Source of the DNA: JBBRVP01 sp038246785
Lineage (GTDB): Bacteria; Actinomycetota; Actinomycetes; Jiangellales; Jiangellaceae
DNA: 64,000 bases
Assembly: GCA_038246785.1 (NCBI GenBank)
Contig: JBBRVP010000001.1
Span: forward strand, 1 to 64,000
Direction of reading: 5' to 3'
A model generated the notes under the pieces. It was not told where the DNA came from. It did not search any database and saw nothing but the letters and a program-made list of their open reading frames with translations. A program made the translations under genes and the position numbers. This document shows, piece after piece, positions 41,475 through 49,074 of the stretch (the first letter of the stretch is position 1; each line of letters begins with the position of its first letter).

Positions 41475-41540
41475 GGGCGAGGAGCCGGGACGAGCGACAG
41501 CGGAGCGCAGATGCGCCTGCGCCGTACTCTGGCGCCGCCA

Positions 41541-41619
41541 TCCCCGGTTGGTCTGTCGGCAGGGCCCGCCTGACTTTGGATCAGGATCAGCGACGCAGGT
41601 TCGACTCCTGCCCGGGGAG
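41541..41619 (+). tRNA. tRNA-Gln (anticodon TTG)
   Basis: Acceptor TCCCCGG pairs perfectly with CCGGGGA; anticodon arm CCTGA-CTTTGGA-TCAGG gives TTG (codon CAA); T arm GCAGG-TTCGACT-CCTGC is standard; discriminator G. A tRNA-Gln directly upstream of glmU is the usual actinobacterial arrangement. The region between anticodon and T stems (about 9 nt) and two bases before the anticodon stem make it longer (79 nt) than normal. CCA is not encoded. Confidence 0.85.
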
Positions 41620-41726
41620 CCGCTGCGCCGGAGCCGGCCACGGACCGCCGTCGCCGCGGCTACGCTGGCCGCGCCCGGCCGAGCGAGCCGGCGCAGCCCC
41701 GCCACCGACGCCGAGGAGAGCCTCGC

Positions 41727-43208
41727 GTGAGCGAACGCCCGGCCGCCGTCGTCGTCCTCGCCGCCGGCGAGGGCACCCGGATGAGGTCGCGGACCCCCAA
41801 GGTCCTCCACGAGATCGGTGGCCGCTCCCTCGTCGCGCATGCCGTGGCTGCGGCGGCCGGGCTGCAGCCCGCGCACCTGGTCGTCGTCGTCGGTAATGGA
41901 CGCGACCGGGTGGCTGCCCACCTCGGCGAGCTCGCCCCCGACGCCCTGGTCGCTGTGCAGGACGAGCAGCGCGGCACCGGTCACGCGGTCGGCTGCGCCT
42001 TGGACGTCCTGCCCCCGCTGAGCGGCGTCGTCGTCGTCACGTACGGCGATGTGCCCCTGCTCCAGACCGAGACCCTCGAGGCGCTGGTCAGCCAGCACAG
42101 CGCCGACGGCGACGCCGTCACCGTGCTCACCGCACGGGTCCCGGACCCGACCGGCTACGGCCGGGTGCTGCGCGACCCGGACGGCCACGTCGCGGCGATC
42201 GTCGAGCACAAGGACGCCACCGCCGCCCAGCGCCGGGTCGACGAGATCAACTCGGGCATCTACGCCTTCGACGCCGCGGTCCTCGTGGACGGCCTGGACC
42301 GGATCACCCCCGACAACGCCCAGGGCGAGCTCTACCTGACCGACGTGGTCGCGCTGGCCCGTGCCGACGGGCGCCGGGTCGGCGCTCACGTCACCGCCGA
42401 CCTGTGGCAGACCGAGGGGGTCAACGACCGCATACAGCTGGCCCGCCTCGGTGCCGAGCTCAACCGCCGACTCCTCGAGGCGTGGATGCGGGCCGGCGTC
42501 ACCGTGGTCGACCCGGCCACCGTCTGGGTGGACGTCGACGTGGCGCTGTCCCGTGACGTCCTCCTGCACCCGGGGGTGCAGCTGCACGGGTGCACGAGCG
42601 TGGCCGAGGGCGCCGTGGTGGGACCCGACTGCACGCTGCGCGACTGCTCGGTCGGGGCGGCGGCCCAGGTCGTCCGCACCCACGCCACCGCTGCCGAGAT
42701 CGGCCCGGCTGCCGCCGTCGGCCCCTGGAGCTACCTGCGTCCCGGCACGGTGCTGCATGCGCGGGCGAAGGTCGGGGCGTACGTCGAGGTCAAGGCGTCC
42801 ACCGTCGGCGAGGGCTCCAAGGTGCCCCACCTGTCCTACGTCGGCGACGCCGAGATCGGCCCAGGCAGCAACGTCGGTGCGGCCACCGTGGTCGTCAACT
42901 ACGACGGTCTGGCCAAGCACCGCACCGTCATCGGCGAGCACGTCCGCATCGGCAGCGACACCATGTTGGTCGCACCGGTCACCGTCGGTGATGGCGCGTA
43001 CACCGCCGCGGGATCGGTCATCACCCAGGACGTCCCACCGGGCGCGATGGCCGTCGCGCGGGCCCGGCAGCGCAACGTGGAGGGCTGGGTGCAGCGGCGC
43101 CGCCCGGGCAGCGCCGCGGCCGAGGCGGTTGCCCGTGCCCCGTCTGCGGTGGGGCAGACTGGGGACGAGGGCGCTACGTCGGATCCGCGGGAGGCGAGCA
43201 CGCAGTGA
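41727..43208 (+). CDS. glmU: Bifunctional GlcNAc-1-P uridyltransferase / GlcN-1-P acetyltransferase
   Basis: A 493-aa GlmU. The N-terminal uridyltransferase has VLAAGEGTRMRSRTPKVLHE (about 10-29) and VTYGDVPLL (about 104); the C-terminal left-handed beta-helix acetyltransferase has NVGAATVVVNYDGLAKHRT (about 380-398) with the catalytic region. It makes UDP-GlcNAc for peptidoglycan and surface glycans. GTG 41727 has GAGGAGAG 7 nt upstream; TACGCT at 41661-41666 may be its promoter. The last ~40 residues are a non-conserved tail. Its stop overlaps prs (GTGA). Confidence 0.96.
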   Translation: MSERPAAVVVLAAGEGTRMRSRTPKVLHEIGGRSLVAHAVAAAAGLQPAHLVVVVGNGRDRVAAHLGELAPDALVAVQDEQRGTGHAVGCALDVLPPLSGVVVVTYGDVPLLQTETLEALVSQHSADGDAVTVLTARVPDPTGYGRVLRDPDGHVAAIVEHKDATAAQRRVDEINSGIYAFDAAVLVDGLDRITPDNAQGELYLTDVVALARADGRRVGAHVTADLWQTEGVNDRIQLARLGAELNRRLLEAWMRAGVTVVDPATVWVDVDVALSRDVLLHPGVQLHGCTSVAEGAVVGPDCTLRDCSVGAAAQVVRTHATAAEIGPAAAVGPWSYLRPGTVLHARAKVGAYVEVKASTVGEGSKVPHLSYVGDAEIGPGSNVGAATVVVNYDGLAKHRTVIGEHVRIGSDTMLVAPVTVGDGAYTAAGSVITQDVPPGAMAVARARQRNVEGWVQRRRPGSAAAEAVARAPSAVGQTGDEGATSDPREASTQ

Positions 43209-44185
43209 GCGGCATCCACGCGACGGGCAAGAAGACGCTGATGCTGTTCTCCGGGCGCGCTCACCCCGAGCTGGCCGCCGAGGTCGCGTTCGAGCTCGGC
43301 GCGGAGATCACCCCCACCAAGGCGTACGACTTCGCCAACGGAGAGATCTACGTCCGGTTCGAGGAGTCGGTGCGGGGCTGCGACGCGTTCGTCATCCAGA
43401 GCCATACCGCGCCGATCAATGAGTGGATCATGGAGCAGCTGCTCATGGTCGACGCGCTCAAGCGAGCCTCGGCCAAGCGGATCACCGTCGTCACGCCGTG
43501 CTACGGCTACGCCCGCCAGGACAAGAAGCACCGCGGCCGCGAGCCGATCTCGGCCCGGCTCATGTCCGACCTGTTCCGCACCGCGGGTGCCGACCGGCTG
43601 ATGGCCGTCGATCTGCACACCTCGCAGATCCAGGGCTTCTTCGACGGGCCGGTCGACCACCTCATGGCGCTTCCGATCCTCGCGAGCTACGTGGCCGAGC
43701 ACTACGGCGCCGAGCCGCTAGCCGTCGTCTCTCCCGACGCCGGCCGCATCCGGGTGGCGGAGATGTGGAGCGAGCGACTCGCCGGAGCGCCCCTCGCGTT
43801 CATCCACAAGACCCGCGACAGGGCCCGACCCAACGAGGCGATCGCCAACCGCGTTGTGGGGGAGGTCACGGGCTGCACGTGCGTCCTGGTCGACGACATG
43901 ATCGACACCGCGGGGACCATCACGAAGGCGGCCGACGCGCTTTATGAGGCCGGCGCCGCCGAGATCGTCATCGCCGCCACTCACCCGATCATGTCCGGGC
44001 CTGCGGTCGACCGGCTGAAGAACAGCCGGGCCCGCGAGGTGATCATCACCAATACGCTGCCGGTGCCCCCCGAGCGCCAGTTCGACAAGCTCACGACGCT
44101 CTCGATCGCCCCGCTGGTCGCGCGCGCCATCCGCGAGGTCTTCGACGACGGCTCGGTCACCAGCCTCTTCGAGGGCAACACCTGA
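43205..44185 (+). CDS. prs: Ribose-phosphate pyrophosphokinase
   Basis: A 326-aa PRPP synthase: ATP loop and RQDKKHRGREPISARL (about 103-118), the signature DLHTSQIQGFFDGPVDHL (about 137-154), SPDAGRIRVAEMW, and the PRPP-binding loop VLVDDMIDTAGTI (about 229-241). It makes PRPP for nucleotides, His, Trp and NAD. GTG 43205 overlaps the glmU stop, so UDP-GlcNAc and PRPP synthesis are co-transcribed, as usual in this phylum. Confidence 0.97.
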   Translation: MSGIHATGKKTLMLFSGRAHPELAAEVAFELGAEITPTKAYDFANGEIYVRFEESVRGCDAFVIQSHTAPINEWIMEQLLMVDALKRASAKRITVVTPCYGYARQDKKHRGREPISARLMSDLFRTAGADRLMAVDLHTSQIQGFFDGPVDHLMALPILASYVAEHYGAEPLAVVSPDAGRIRVAEMWSERLAGAPLAFIHKTRDRARPNEAIANRVVGEVTGCTCVLVDDMIDTAGTITKAADALYEAGAAEIVIAATHPIMSGPAVDRLKNSRAREVIITNTLPVPPERQFDKLTTLSIAPLVARAIREVFDDGSVTSLFEGNT

Positions 44186-44509
44186 GGCTCGTCGGCCATC
44201 CGGTGCCTGGCAGCGCTGCTCCCGCCGGCAGCCACCGTTCACGCCGCGTGCCACTTCGCGCGGTGCCGCCCCACGAACACCCAGCAGCGGCCCCGCCCCG
44301 CGACCTCGAGCCAGCAGAGGAGGACGGTCACGGCGGCTGACCCGATTTGTCTGCCACCACCGGGCTACGCCACCGCCCGACGAGGCGTGGCGGAGCGGCC
44401 GCCGGTACCCGTGGCCTGCGGCTGGCGGGCGCGGCAGCGGACTCCCGGACGCGGCAGGTCGAGGCACCCGATCCGCAGCCGCTTGATCTTCCGAGAATTC
44501 TGTGCCGGT

Positions 44510-44658
44510 GGGCGCAGAACCGCCTCAAAATCGGTGATGCTACGTCGATCATGAGGCGGAGGGGTGGCCATGGGCGCAGAACCGCCTCAAGATCGGTGAT
44601 GCTACGTCGATCATGAGGCGGGGGGGTGGCCATGGGCGCAGAGACGTCTCAAGATCCA
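44510..44658. repeat. 62-bp tandem repeat carrying a 14-bp stem-loop
   Basis: Unit 1 (44510-44571) and unit 2 (44572-44633) differ at only two or three positions, and a third partial unit follows to about 44658. Each unit contains CCGCCTCA and TGAGGCGG arms extended by GATCG/CGATC, giving a stem of about 14 bp with one mismatch around a 12-nt loop, followed by G-rich sequence. This could form consecutive RNA hairpins on the transcript leading to rplY, or be a duplicated DNA-binding site. Confidence 0.85.
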
Positions 44659-45016
44659 GGGCGCGTGCGGGCACCTGCCGGGGTGCGGGGTCTGCGTGGT
44701 GCGCAGGGTGTGGGGGCTTCGGGTAAGAGCCGGCGGTTTCCCGCATCCTGCGCCCCAGAGCAACTGGCGGGCGGCCCGGAGCCAAGACAGACAGCAGCCG
44801 CGGGCGGCGGGCCGGGCGGATTTCGGGGGCGCCCGGGGCGGCGGTTAGACTCCGGCGGTTGCCTCGGCGAGGGCGTCCGTGCGCGGGCTCCGCAATCGAC
44901 GCGGGAGTCGGCCCGTCCACCCCGTCCGCCGGTGCAGCCGCCGACCAGCCCGACCGCCCACCTCGACCACCCAGCGCCGGAGCCCACCCAGCGTCGGAGC
45001 CACCCGGTGCCCGATC

Positions 45017-45121
45017 ACCGAGCGCCCGATCACCGAGCGTCCGACCACCGAGCGTCCGACCACCGAGCGTCCGATCACCGAGCGTCCGACCACCGAGCGT
45101 CCGACCACCGAGCGCCCGACC
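45017..45121. repeat. 15-bp minisatellite upstream of rplY, seven units
   Basis: Seven consecutive units of ACCGAGCGYCCGAYC (45017-45031 through 45107-45121) with only C/T variation. The array ends 62 bp before the rplY start. Its period equals that of two minisatellites inside genes elsewhere in the window, but the unit sequences are unrelated. Confidence 0.95.
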
Positions 45122-45182
45122 ACCCGGCACGACCCGCCGCCGTACCGCAGCACCGAACGAAAGCCCCCGAGAAGGAGTCCCC

Positions 45183-45848
45183 GTGCCGTCGCAGAAGCTC
45201 GCCGCCGAACGCCGTACCGAGTTCGGCAAGGGCGCCGCCCGCCGGATCCGGCGCGCTGACAAGGTGCCCGCGGTCCTCTACGGTCACGGCACCGACCCTG
45301 TCCACCTCAGTCTGCCCGGTCACGACGCGATGCTGGCGCTCAAGGGCGCCAACGCCATCGTCGAGCTCGCCGTCGAGGGCGGGACCCAGCTGGCCATGGC
45401 CAAGCACGTTCAGCGCGACCCGATCAAGGGCTTCATCGAGCACGTCGACCTGCTCCTCGTCCGCCGTGGCGAGAGGGTCGTCGTCGACGTGCCGATCGTC
45501 GTCGTTGGCGACCCCGCGCCGGACACGCTGGTCACCACGGAGCTCAACGCGCTGAGCATCGAGTCCGAGGCCACGGCGATCCCCTCGGGGATCGAGGTCT
45601 CCGTCGACGGTGCGGCCGCAGGCACCCAGGTGCACGCCAAGGACGTCGCGCTCCCGACCGGTGTGACCCTGCAGACCGACCCCGAGGCGCTCGTGGTCAA
45701 TGTGAGCGCCGCCACGACCGCCGCCGAGCACGAGGCGGAGCTGGCGGAGCTGGAGGCCGAGGCGGGGATCGTCACCGAGGCCCCGGCGGCGGCGAGCGCC
45801 GCGGACGAGCCGGCTGCCGCCGAGGGCGAGCAACCCGCCGGCTCCTGA
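45183..45848 (+). CDS. rplY: 50S ribosomal protein L25/general stress protein Ctc
   Basis: A 221-aa long-form L25 (TL5/Ctc). The N-terminal 5S rRNA-binding domain has RTEFGKGAARRIRRADKVPA (about 10-29) and the second beta-rich domain spans about 95-185; the last 40 residues are acidic and Ala-rich. It binds 5S rRNA in the large subunit. GTG 45183 has GAGAAGGAG about 6 nt upstream. Followed by pth after 29 bp. Confidence 0.95.
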   Translation: MPSQKLAAERRTEFGKGAARRIRRADKVPAVLYGHGTDPVHLSLPGHDAMLALKGANAIVELAVEGGTQLAMAKHVQRDPIKGFIEHVDLLLVRRGERVVVDVPIVVVGDPAPDTLVTTELNALSIESEATAIPSGIEVSVDGAAAGTQVHAKDVALPTGVTLQTDPEALVVNVSAATTAAEHEAELAELEAEAGIVTEAPAAASAADEPAAAEGEQPAGS

Positions 45849-45877
45849 CCAGCGAGCTTCGGGCGACGGGCGGGTCG

Positions 45878-46465
45878 GTGACCGACGAAGGGTCCTGGCT
45901 GCTGGTCGGCCTGGGCAACCCCGGCCCGGCGTACGCCGCTAACCGCCACAATGCCGGCGCGCTGGTCCTCGACGTCCTGGCCGACCGGGTCGACGGCACG
46001 TTCAGGTCCCACCGGCGCACCCGCTCCGACGTCCTCGAGGGCCGCCTCGGCGGACTGCCCGGCCTCCGCGCGGTGCTGGCCAAGCCGCGCTCGTACATGA
46101 ACGAGTCCGGTGGACCGGTCGCCGCGCTCTGCGGCTACTACGAGATCGGTCCGGGCAGGCTCGTCGTCGTCCACGACGAGATCGACCTCTCCTACGGCAC
46201 GCTGCGGGTCAAGTTCGCCGGCGGTGACAACGGCCACAACGGGTTGCGCTCGGTCCGCCGATCGCTCGGGACCGGGGACTTCTACCGGGTCCGCTTCGGG
46301 GTCGGCCGGCCTCCGGGACGCCAGGACCCTGCCGAGTACGTCCTGCGGGACTTCTCGCCGGCCGAGCGCAAGGAGCTCGCCATCCTCGTCGACCGCGCTG
46401 CGGACGCCGTCGAGAGCCTCCTGGTCGACGGCCTGGACCGGACGCAGGCCTTCTACCACAGCTGA
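45878..46465 (+). CDS. pth: Peptidyl-tRNA hydrolase
   Basis: A 195-aa Pth. Conserved segments: LLVGLGNPGPAYAANRHNAG (residues 7-26, with the catalytic His), KPRSYMNESGGPV (about 70-82), VVHDEIDLSYG (about 95-105) with catalytic Asp, and GDNGHNGLRSVRRSLG (about 113-128). It recycles tRNA from drop-off peptides. The rplY-pth order is standard for actinobacteria. GTG 45878 start. Confidence 0.96.
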   Translation: MTDEGSWLLVGLGNPGPAYAANRHNAGALVLDVLADRVDGTFRSHRRTRSDVLEGRLGGLPGLRAVLAKPRSYMNESGGPVAALCGYYEIGPGRLVVVHDEIDLSYGTLRVKFAGGDNGHNGLRSVRRSLGTGDFYRVRFGVGRPPGRQDPAEYVLRDFSPAERKELAILVDRAADAVESLLVDGLDRTQAFYHS

Positions 46466-46563
46466 GTCGAGGCGCCCACACGAGACCGGGCACCTGGTCA
46501 CTCAAGGTAAGAGCCTCATCCGAACGGATGACTACCCACCGTGTCCTCGGTCACTTTCAGTGT

Positions 46564-46610
46564 GCATACTCTCGTTTTGGCGGCGACAGTCGCCGCTCCT
46601 TGGCATACTC
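46564..46610 (+). promoter_or_regulatory. Candidate tandem promoter region of the glycan locus
   Basis: GCATACTC occurs twice, at 46564-46571 and 46603-46610, each containing a CATACT -10-like box, and between them lies a perfect hairpin GCGGCGA-CAG-TCGCCGC (46580-46596). A further repeat CACTGT...ACAGTG follows at about 46611-46629. The locus start codon is at 46677. Suggests two alternative starts with a regulator or hairpin between them; inference. Confidence 0.45.
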
Positions 46611-46676
46611 ACTGTCACGGGCACAGTGTGTGACCGTCGAACCTGTGACCTGCAGTAACTATTGGGGGATGTCCAC

Positions 46677-48158
46677 GTGCTCGCCGATGTCGCCGTGCTC
46701 GCGCCCGGCCGGACTGTCTCGCACCACGAGCGAAGCCAGCTCCTGGCTCGTCGCCGCACCGTCGCGTTGATGATCGACTCAGCTGCGGCAGCCACCGCCG
46801 CCCTCGTGGCCATGGTGGCAGTGGGCAGGCCCGCGCCCGCCGTGCTGCTCGCCACGCCGGTACTGGCCGCCCTCGGGTGGACACTCCTGCTCGCGGCGAC
46901 CGGCCGCTACCGGGACCCGGTGCTGACCGGCTCGCGACAGACCGCTGCACTGCTTCGCAGCGGTATCCACGCCCTCGCCGCGATCGCGGCCATCGGCTGG
47001 CTTCTCGGGTCGACCCCGACGCGCGAGGGGGTGCTCGTCGGCGTCCCGATTGCGGTGGCCGGATCCCTGGTCGGCCGCCTGGCGCTGCGCCGCCACATCG
47101 CACGCGCCCGGCGCGACGGACGCGGCCTGCGCCGCGTCGTGGCCGTGGGCAGCGGCCCGGGGATCGCCACCTTCGTCCAGGACCTCTCGAGCGCGACGAT
47201 CAGTGAGCTGATCGTGGTCGGCGCCTGCGTTGAGGGCGGCGGGCAGGCCGCCGACTCCGTCCCGGTCGTGGCCTCGCTGCCCGGCCGCCGGGCCGGCGAG
47301 CGTGTGCTCTCCGAGGACGAGGTCGTGGCCCGTGTGGTCGGTGCCGCGCGCGAGGTGGGCGCCGACACCGTCTGCGTGACCGAGTACTCCTCGTTCACCG
47401 GGCAGCGGCTGCGCATGCTCAGCTGGCTGCTCGCGGACCACGGGCTCGACCTCGTCGTCGCGCCCGGCCTGGTCGAGGTCGACGAGGATCGTCTGCGCGT
47501 GGAGCACGCCGGCAGCGCTACTGTGCTGCACGTCCGCGCCCCTCGCGTCGGCGGACTCCGGGGCGCCGCCAAGACCGGCCTCGACACGATCCTGTCCGCT
47601 GGGCTGCTCCTCGTCCTGAGTCCGCTGCTGTTGGCCGTCGCCGTCGCAATCAAGATCGACAACCCGGGCCCGGTGCTGTTCCGGCAGACCCGCACAGGGA
47701 TCGCCGGCCGCCCGTTCTCGATGCTGAAGTTCCGCACGATGGTGGTCGGCGCCGACGCCATGCGGCTCGGTGAGCTCGCCGACCGCAACGAGAACTCCGG
47801 GCTGATGTTCAAGATCCGCCGGGATCCCCGGGTGACGCGCGTGGGCCGCCTGCTCCGCCGCTACAGCCTCGACGAGCTGCCGCAGCTGGTCAACGTGCTG
47901 CGCGGCCAGATGTCGCTGGTGGGTCCCCGCCCGCCGCTGCCCGACGAGGTGGCCGGCTACGACGGGATCAGCCGGCGCCGCCTGCACGTCAAGCCGGGCC
48001 TCACCGGGCTGTGGCAGGTCAGCGGTCGCTCCGACCTGACCTGGGACGAAACGGTACGGCTGGACCTGCGCTACGTCGACAACTGGTCGCTCGGGCTCGA
48101 CATGGCCCTGCTCTGGCAGACCGGACGCGCGGTCGTCACAGGTGAGGGGGCGTACTGA
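46677..48158 (+). CDS. Polyprenyl-phosphate sugar-1-phosphate transferase (WbaP/CpsE type)
   Basis: A 493-aa polyisoprenyl-phosphate hexose-1-phosphate transferase. The N-terminal half has four hydrophobic segments and a CoA-binding-like domain (VVAVGSGPGIATFVQDL, about 155-171). The C-terminal catalytic half contains a re-entrant helix (about 308-330), MLKFRTMVVGAD (about 347) and YSLDELPQLVNVLRGQMSLV (about 398-417) with the Asp-Glu catalytic pair. It starts lipid-linked repeat-unit synthesis. GTG 46677 has GGGGGA 7 nt upstream; TTG 46662 is less likely. First gene of the glycan locus. Confidence 0.92.
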   Translation: MLADVAVLAPGRTVSHHERSQLLARRRTVALMIDSAAAATAALVAMVAVGRPAPAVLLATPVLAALGWTLLLAATGRYRDPVLTGSRQTAALLRSGIHALAAIAAIGWLLGSTPTREGVLVGVPIAVAGSLVGRLALRRHIARARRDGRGLRRVVAVGSGPGIATFVQDLSSATISELIVVGACVEGGGQAADSVPVVASLPGRRAGERVLSEDEVVARVVGAAREVGADTVCVTEYSSFTGQRLRMLSWLLADHGLDLVVAPGLVEVDEDRLRVEHAGSATVLHVRAPRVGGLRGAAKTGLDTILSAGLLLVLSPLLLAVAVAIKIDNPGPVLFRQTRTGIAGRPFSMLKFRTMVVGADAMRLGELADRNENSGLMFKIRRDPRVTRVGRLLRRYSLDELPQLVNVLRGQMSLVGPRPPLPDEVAGYDGISRRRLHVKPGLTGLWQVSGRSDLTWDETVRLDLRYVDNWSLGLDMALLWQTGRAVVTGEGAY

Positions 48159-49036
48159 TGAGCGCAGCGCGCTTCCGAGAGGCGACCGGCTTCCTCACCG
48201 GCGGCTTCGACCTGCTCCAGGTTGGTCACCTGGACGCGATCCGCGCGGCACGCACCCGGTGCAGCCGCCTCGTCGTCGGTGTCCTGTCCGACCACGCGCT
48301 GTTGCGCACGACCGGCCGGACGCCGTACGTCGGCGAGGTCGAGCGGCTCGAACTCGTTGCCCACGTGCGCGGTGTCGACGAAGCCGTCCTCGTGCCCGAC
48401 GCACAGAGCCTTCCTGCCGGCCTCGGCGCGGACCTCTCCTTCGCCGGCGACCCTCAACTCGGCTTCGCGCTCCCGCCGGCGTCCGTCGGGCCGGTCGTGC
48501 GGCTGCGGGCCCGTCATACGCAGAGCCGGCTGCTGCGCTCGGCCCTGGGCGTCCGCGGCCTCGGCCAGGCGACCCACGTCGAATCCCGGGACGCGGCCGC
48601 CACGCCCCCCCTCCCCGCCGGCGCCCGGATCGGGTACGTGCCCGGTGCCTTCGACGCCTTCCACGTCGGACACCTCAACATCCTGCGGCGTGCTCGCGAG
48701 CTGTGCGACGTCCTCGTCGCCGGCGTGGTGGAGGACCGCGTCGTCGCAGCCGTCAAGAACCACCCACCGATCGTCCCGCAGCCCGAGCGGATCGAGGTCC
48801 TCCGCGCGATCGATCTCGTCGACGTGGTGGTGTCCGACTGGTCGCCCGACAAGTTCGCCATGTGGCAGCAGCTCGGCTTCGACGTCGTCTTCAAGGGCGA
48901 CGACTGGAAGGGCACGGCCAAGGGCGACGCGCTCGTGCACGACCTCGGCGCGGTCGGCGTCGACGTCGTCTTCTTCCCCTACACCCGTCAGACCTCGAGC
49001 ACGCAGATCCGTCGGCAGCTCAGCGAGTCGGCGTGA
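48158..49036 (+). CDS. Tandem cytidylyltransferase-like protein, first domain degenerate
   Basis: A 292-aa protein with two nucleotidyltransferase domains. Domain 1 (about 8-135) begins TGGFDLLQVGHLDAI: the first His of HxGH is Gln21, and no ISSTxIR motif follows, so it looks inactive. Domain 2 (about 158-292) has GAFDAFHVGHLNIL (HVGH at 169-172), KGDDWKG and TSSTQIRRQL, the pattern of glycerol-3-phosphate/RfaE-type cytidylyltransferases. It probably makes a CDP-alcohol or CDP-polyol consumed by the CDP-alcohol phosphotransferase two genes on. ATG overlaps the preceding stop (TGATG). Confidence 0.85.
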   Translation: MSAARFREATGFLTGGFDLLQVGHLDAIRAARTRCSRLVVGVLSDHALLRTTGRTPYVGEVERLELVAHVRGVDEAVLVPDAQSLPAGLGADLSFAGDPQLGFALPPASVGPVVRLRARHTQSRLLRSALGVRGLGQATHVESRDAAATPPLPAGARIGYVPGAFDAFHVGHLNILRRARELCDVLVAGVVEDRVVAAVKNHPPIVPQPERIEVLRAIDLVDVVVSDWSPDKFAMWQQLGFDVVFKGDDWKGTAKGDALVHDLGAVGVDVVFFPYTRQTSSTQIRRQLSESA

Positions 49037-49074
49037 GGCCGATGACGACCATCCACACCCCTGCGGAGGGCATC

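Larger units (their letters stand above)
44186..45182. other. Repeat-rich 1-kb intergenic region before rplY
   Basis: No gene with family features is seen, although open frames run through it. It holds a tandem 62-bp hairpin repeat (44510-44658) and a seven-unit 15-bp minisatellite (45017-45121). An open frame continuous with rplY reads the minisatellite as RPPSV-type pentapeptides, but the strong Shine-Dalgarno before GTG 45183 argues that rplY starts there. A tRNA-like stretch near 44388-44470 does not fold into a cloverleaf. Confidence 0.6.

Noticed and set aside
44388..44470. Possible tRNA-Ser/Leu-like sequence (GGCGTGGCGGAGCGG)
   Set aside because: No matching acceptor, anticodon and T arms could be paired.
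45017..45121. CRISPR array
   Set aside because: Units are contiguous 15-mers without spacers and no cas gene is near.
44859..45182. N-terminal extension of rplY through the 15-bp minisatellite
   Set aside because: The frame is open, but the strong Shine-Dalgarno before GTG 45183 and the normal L25 N-terminus there make the extension unlikely.
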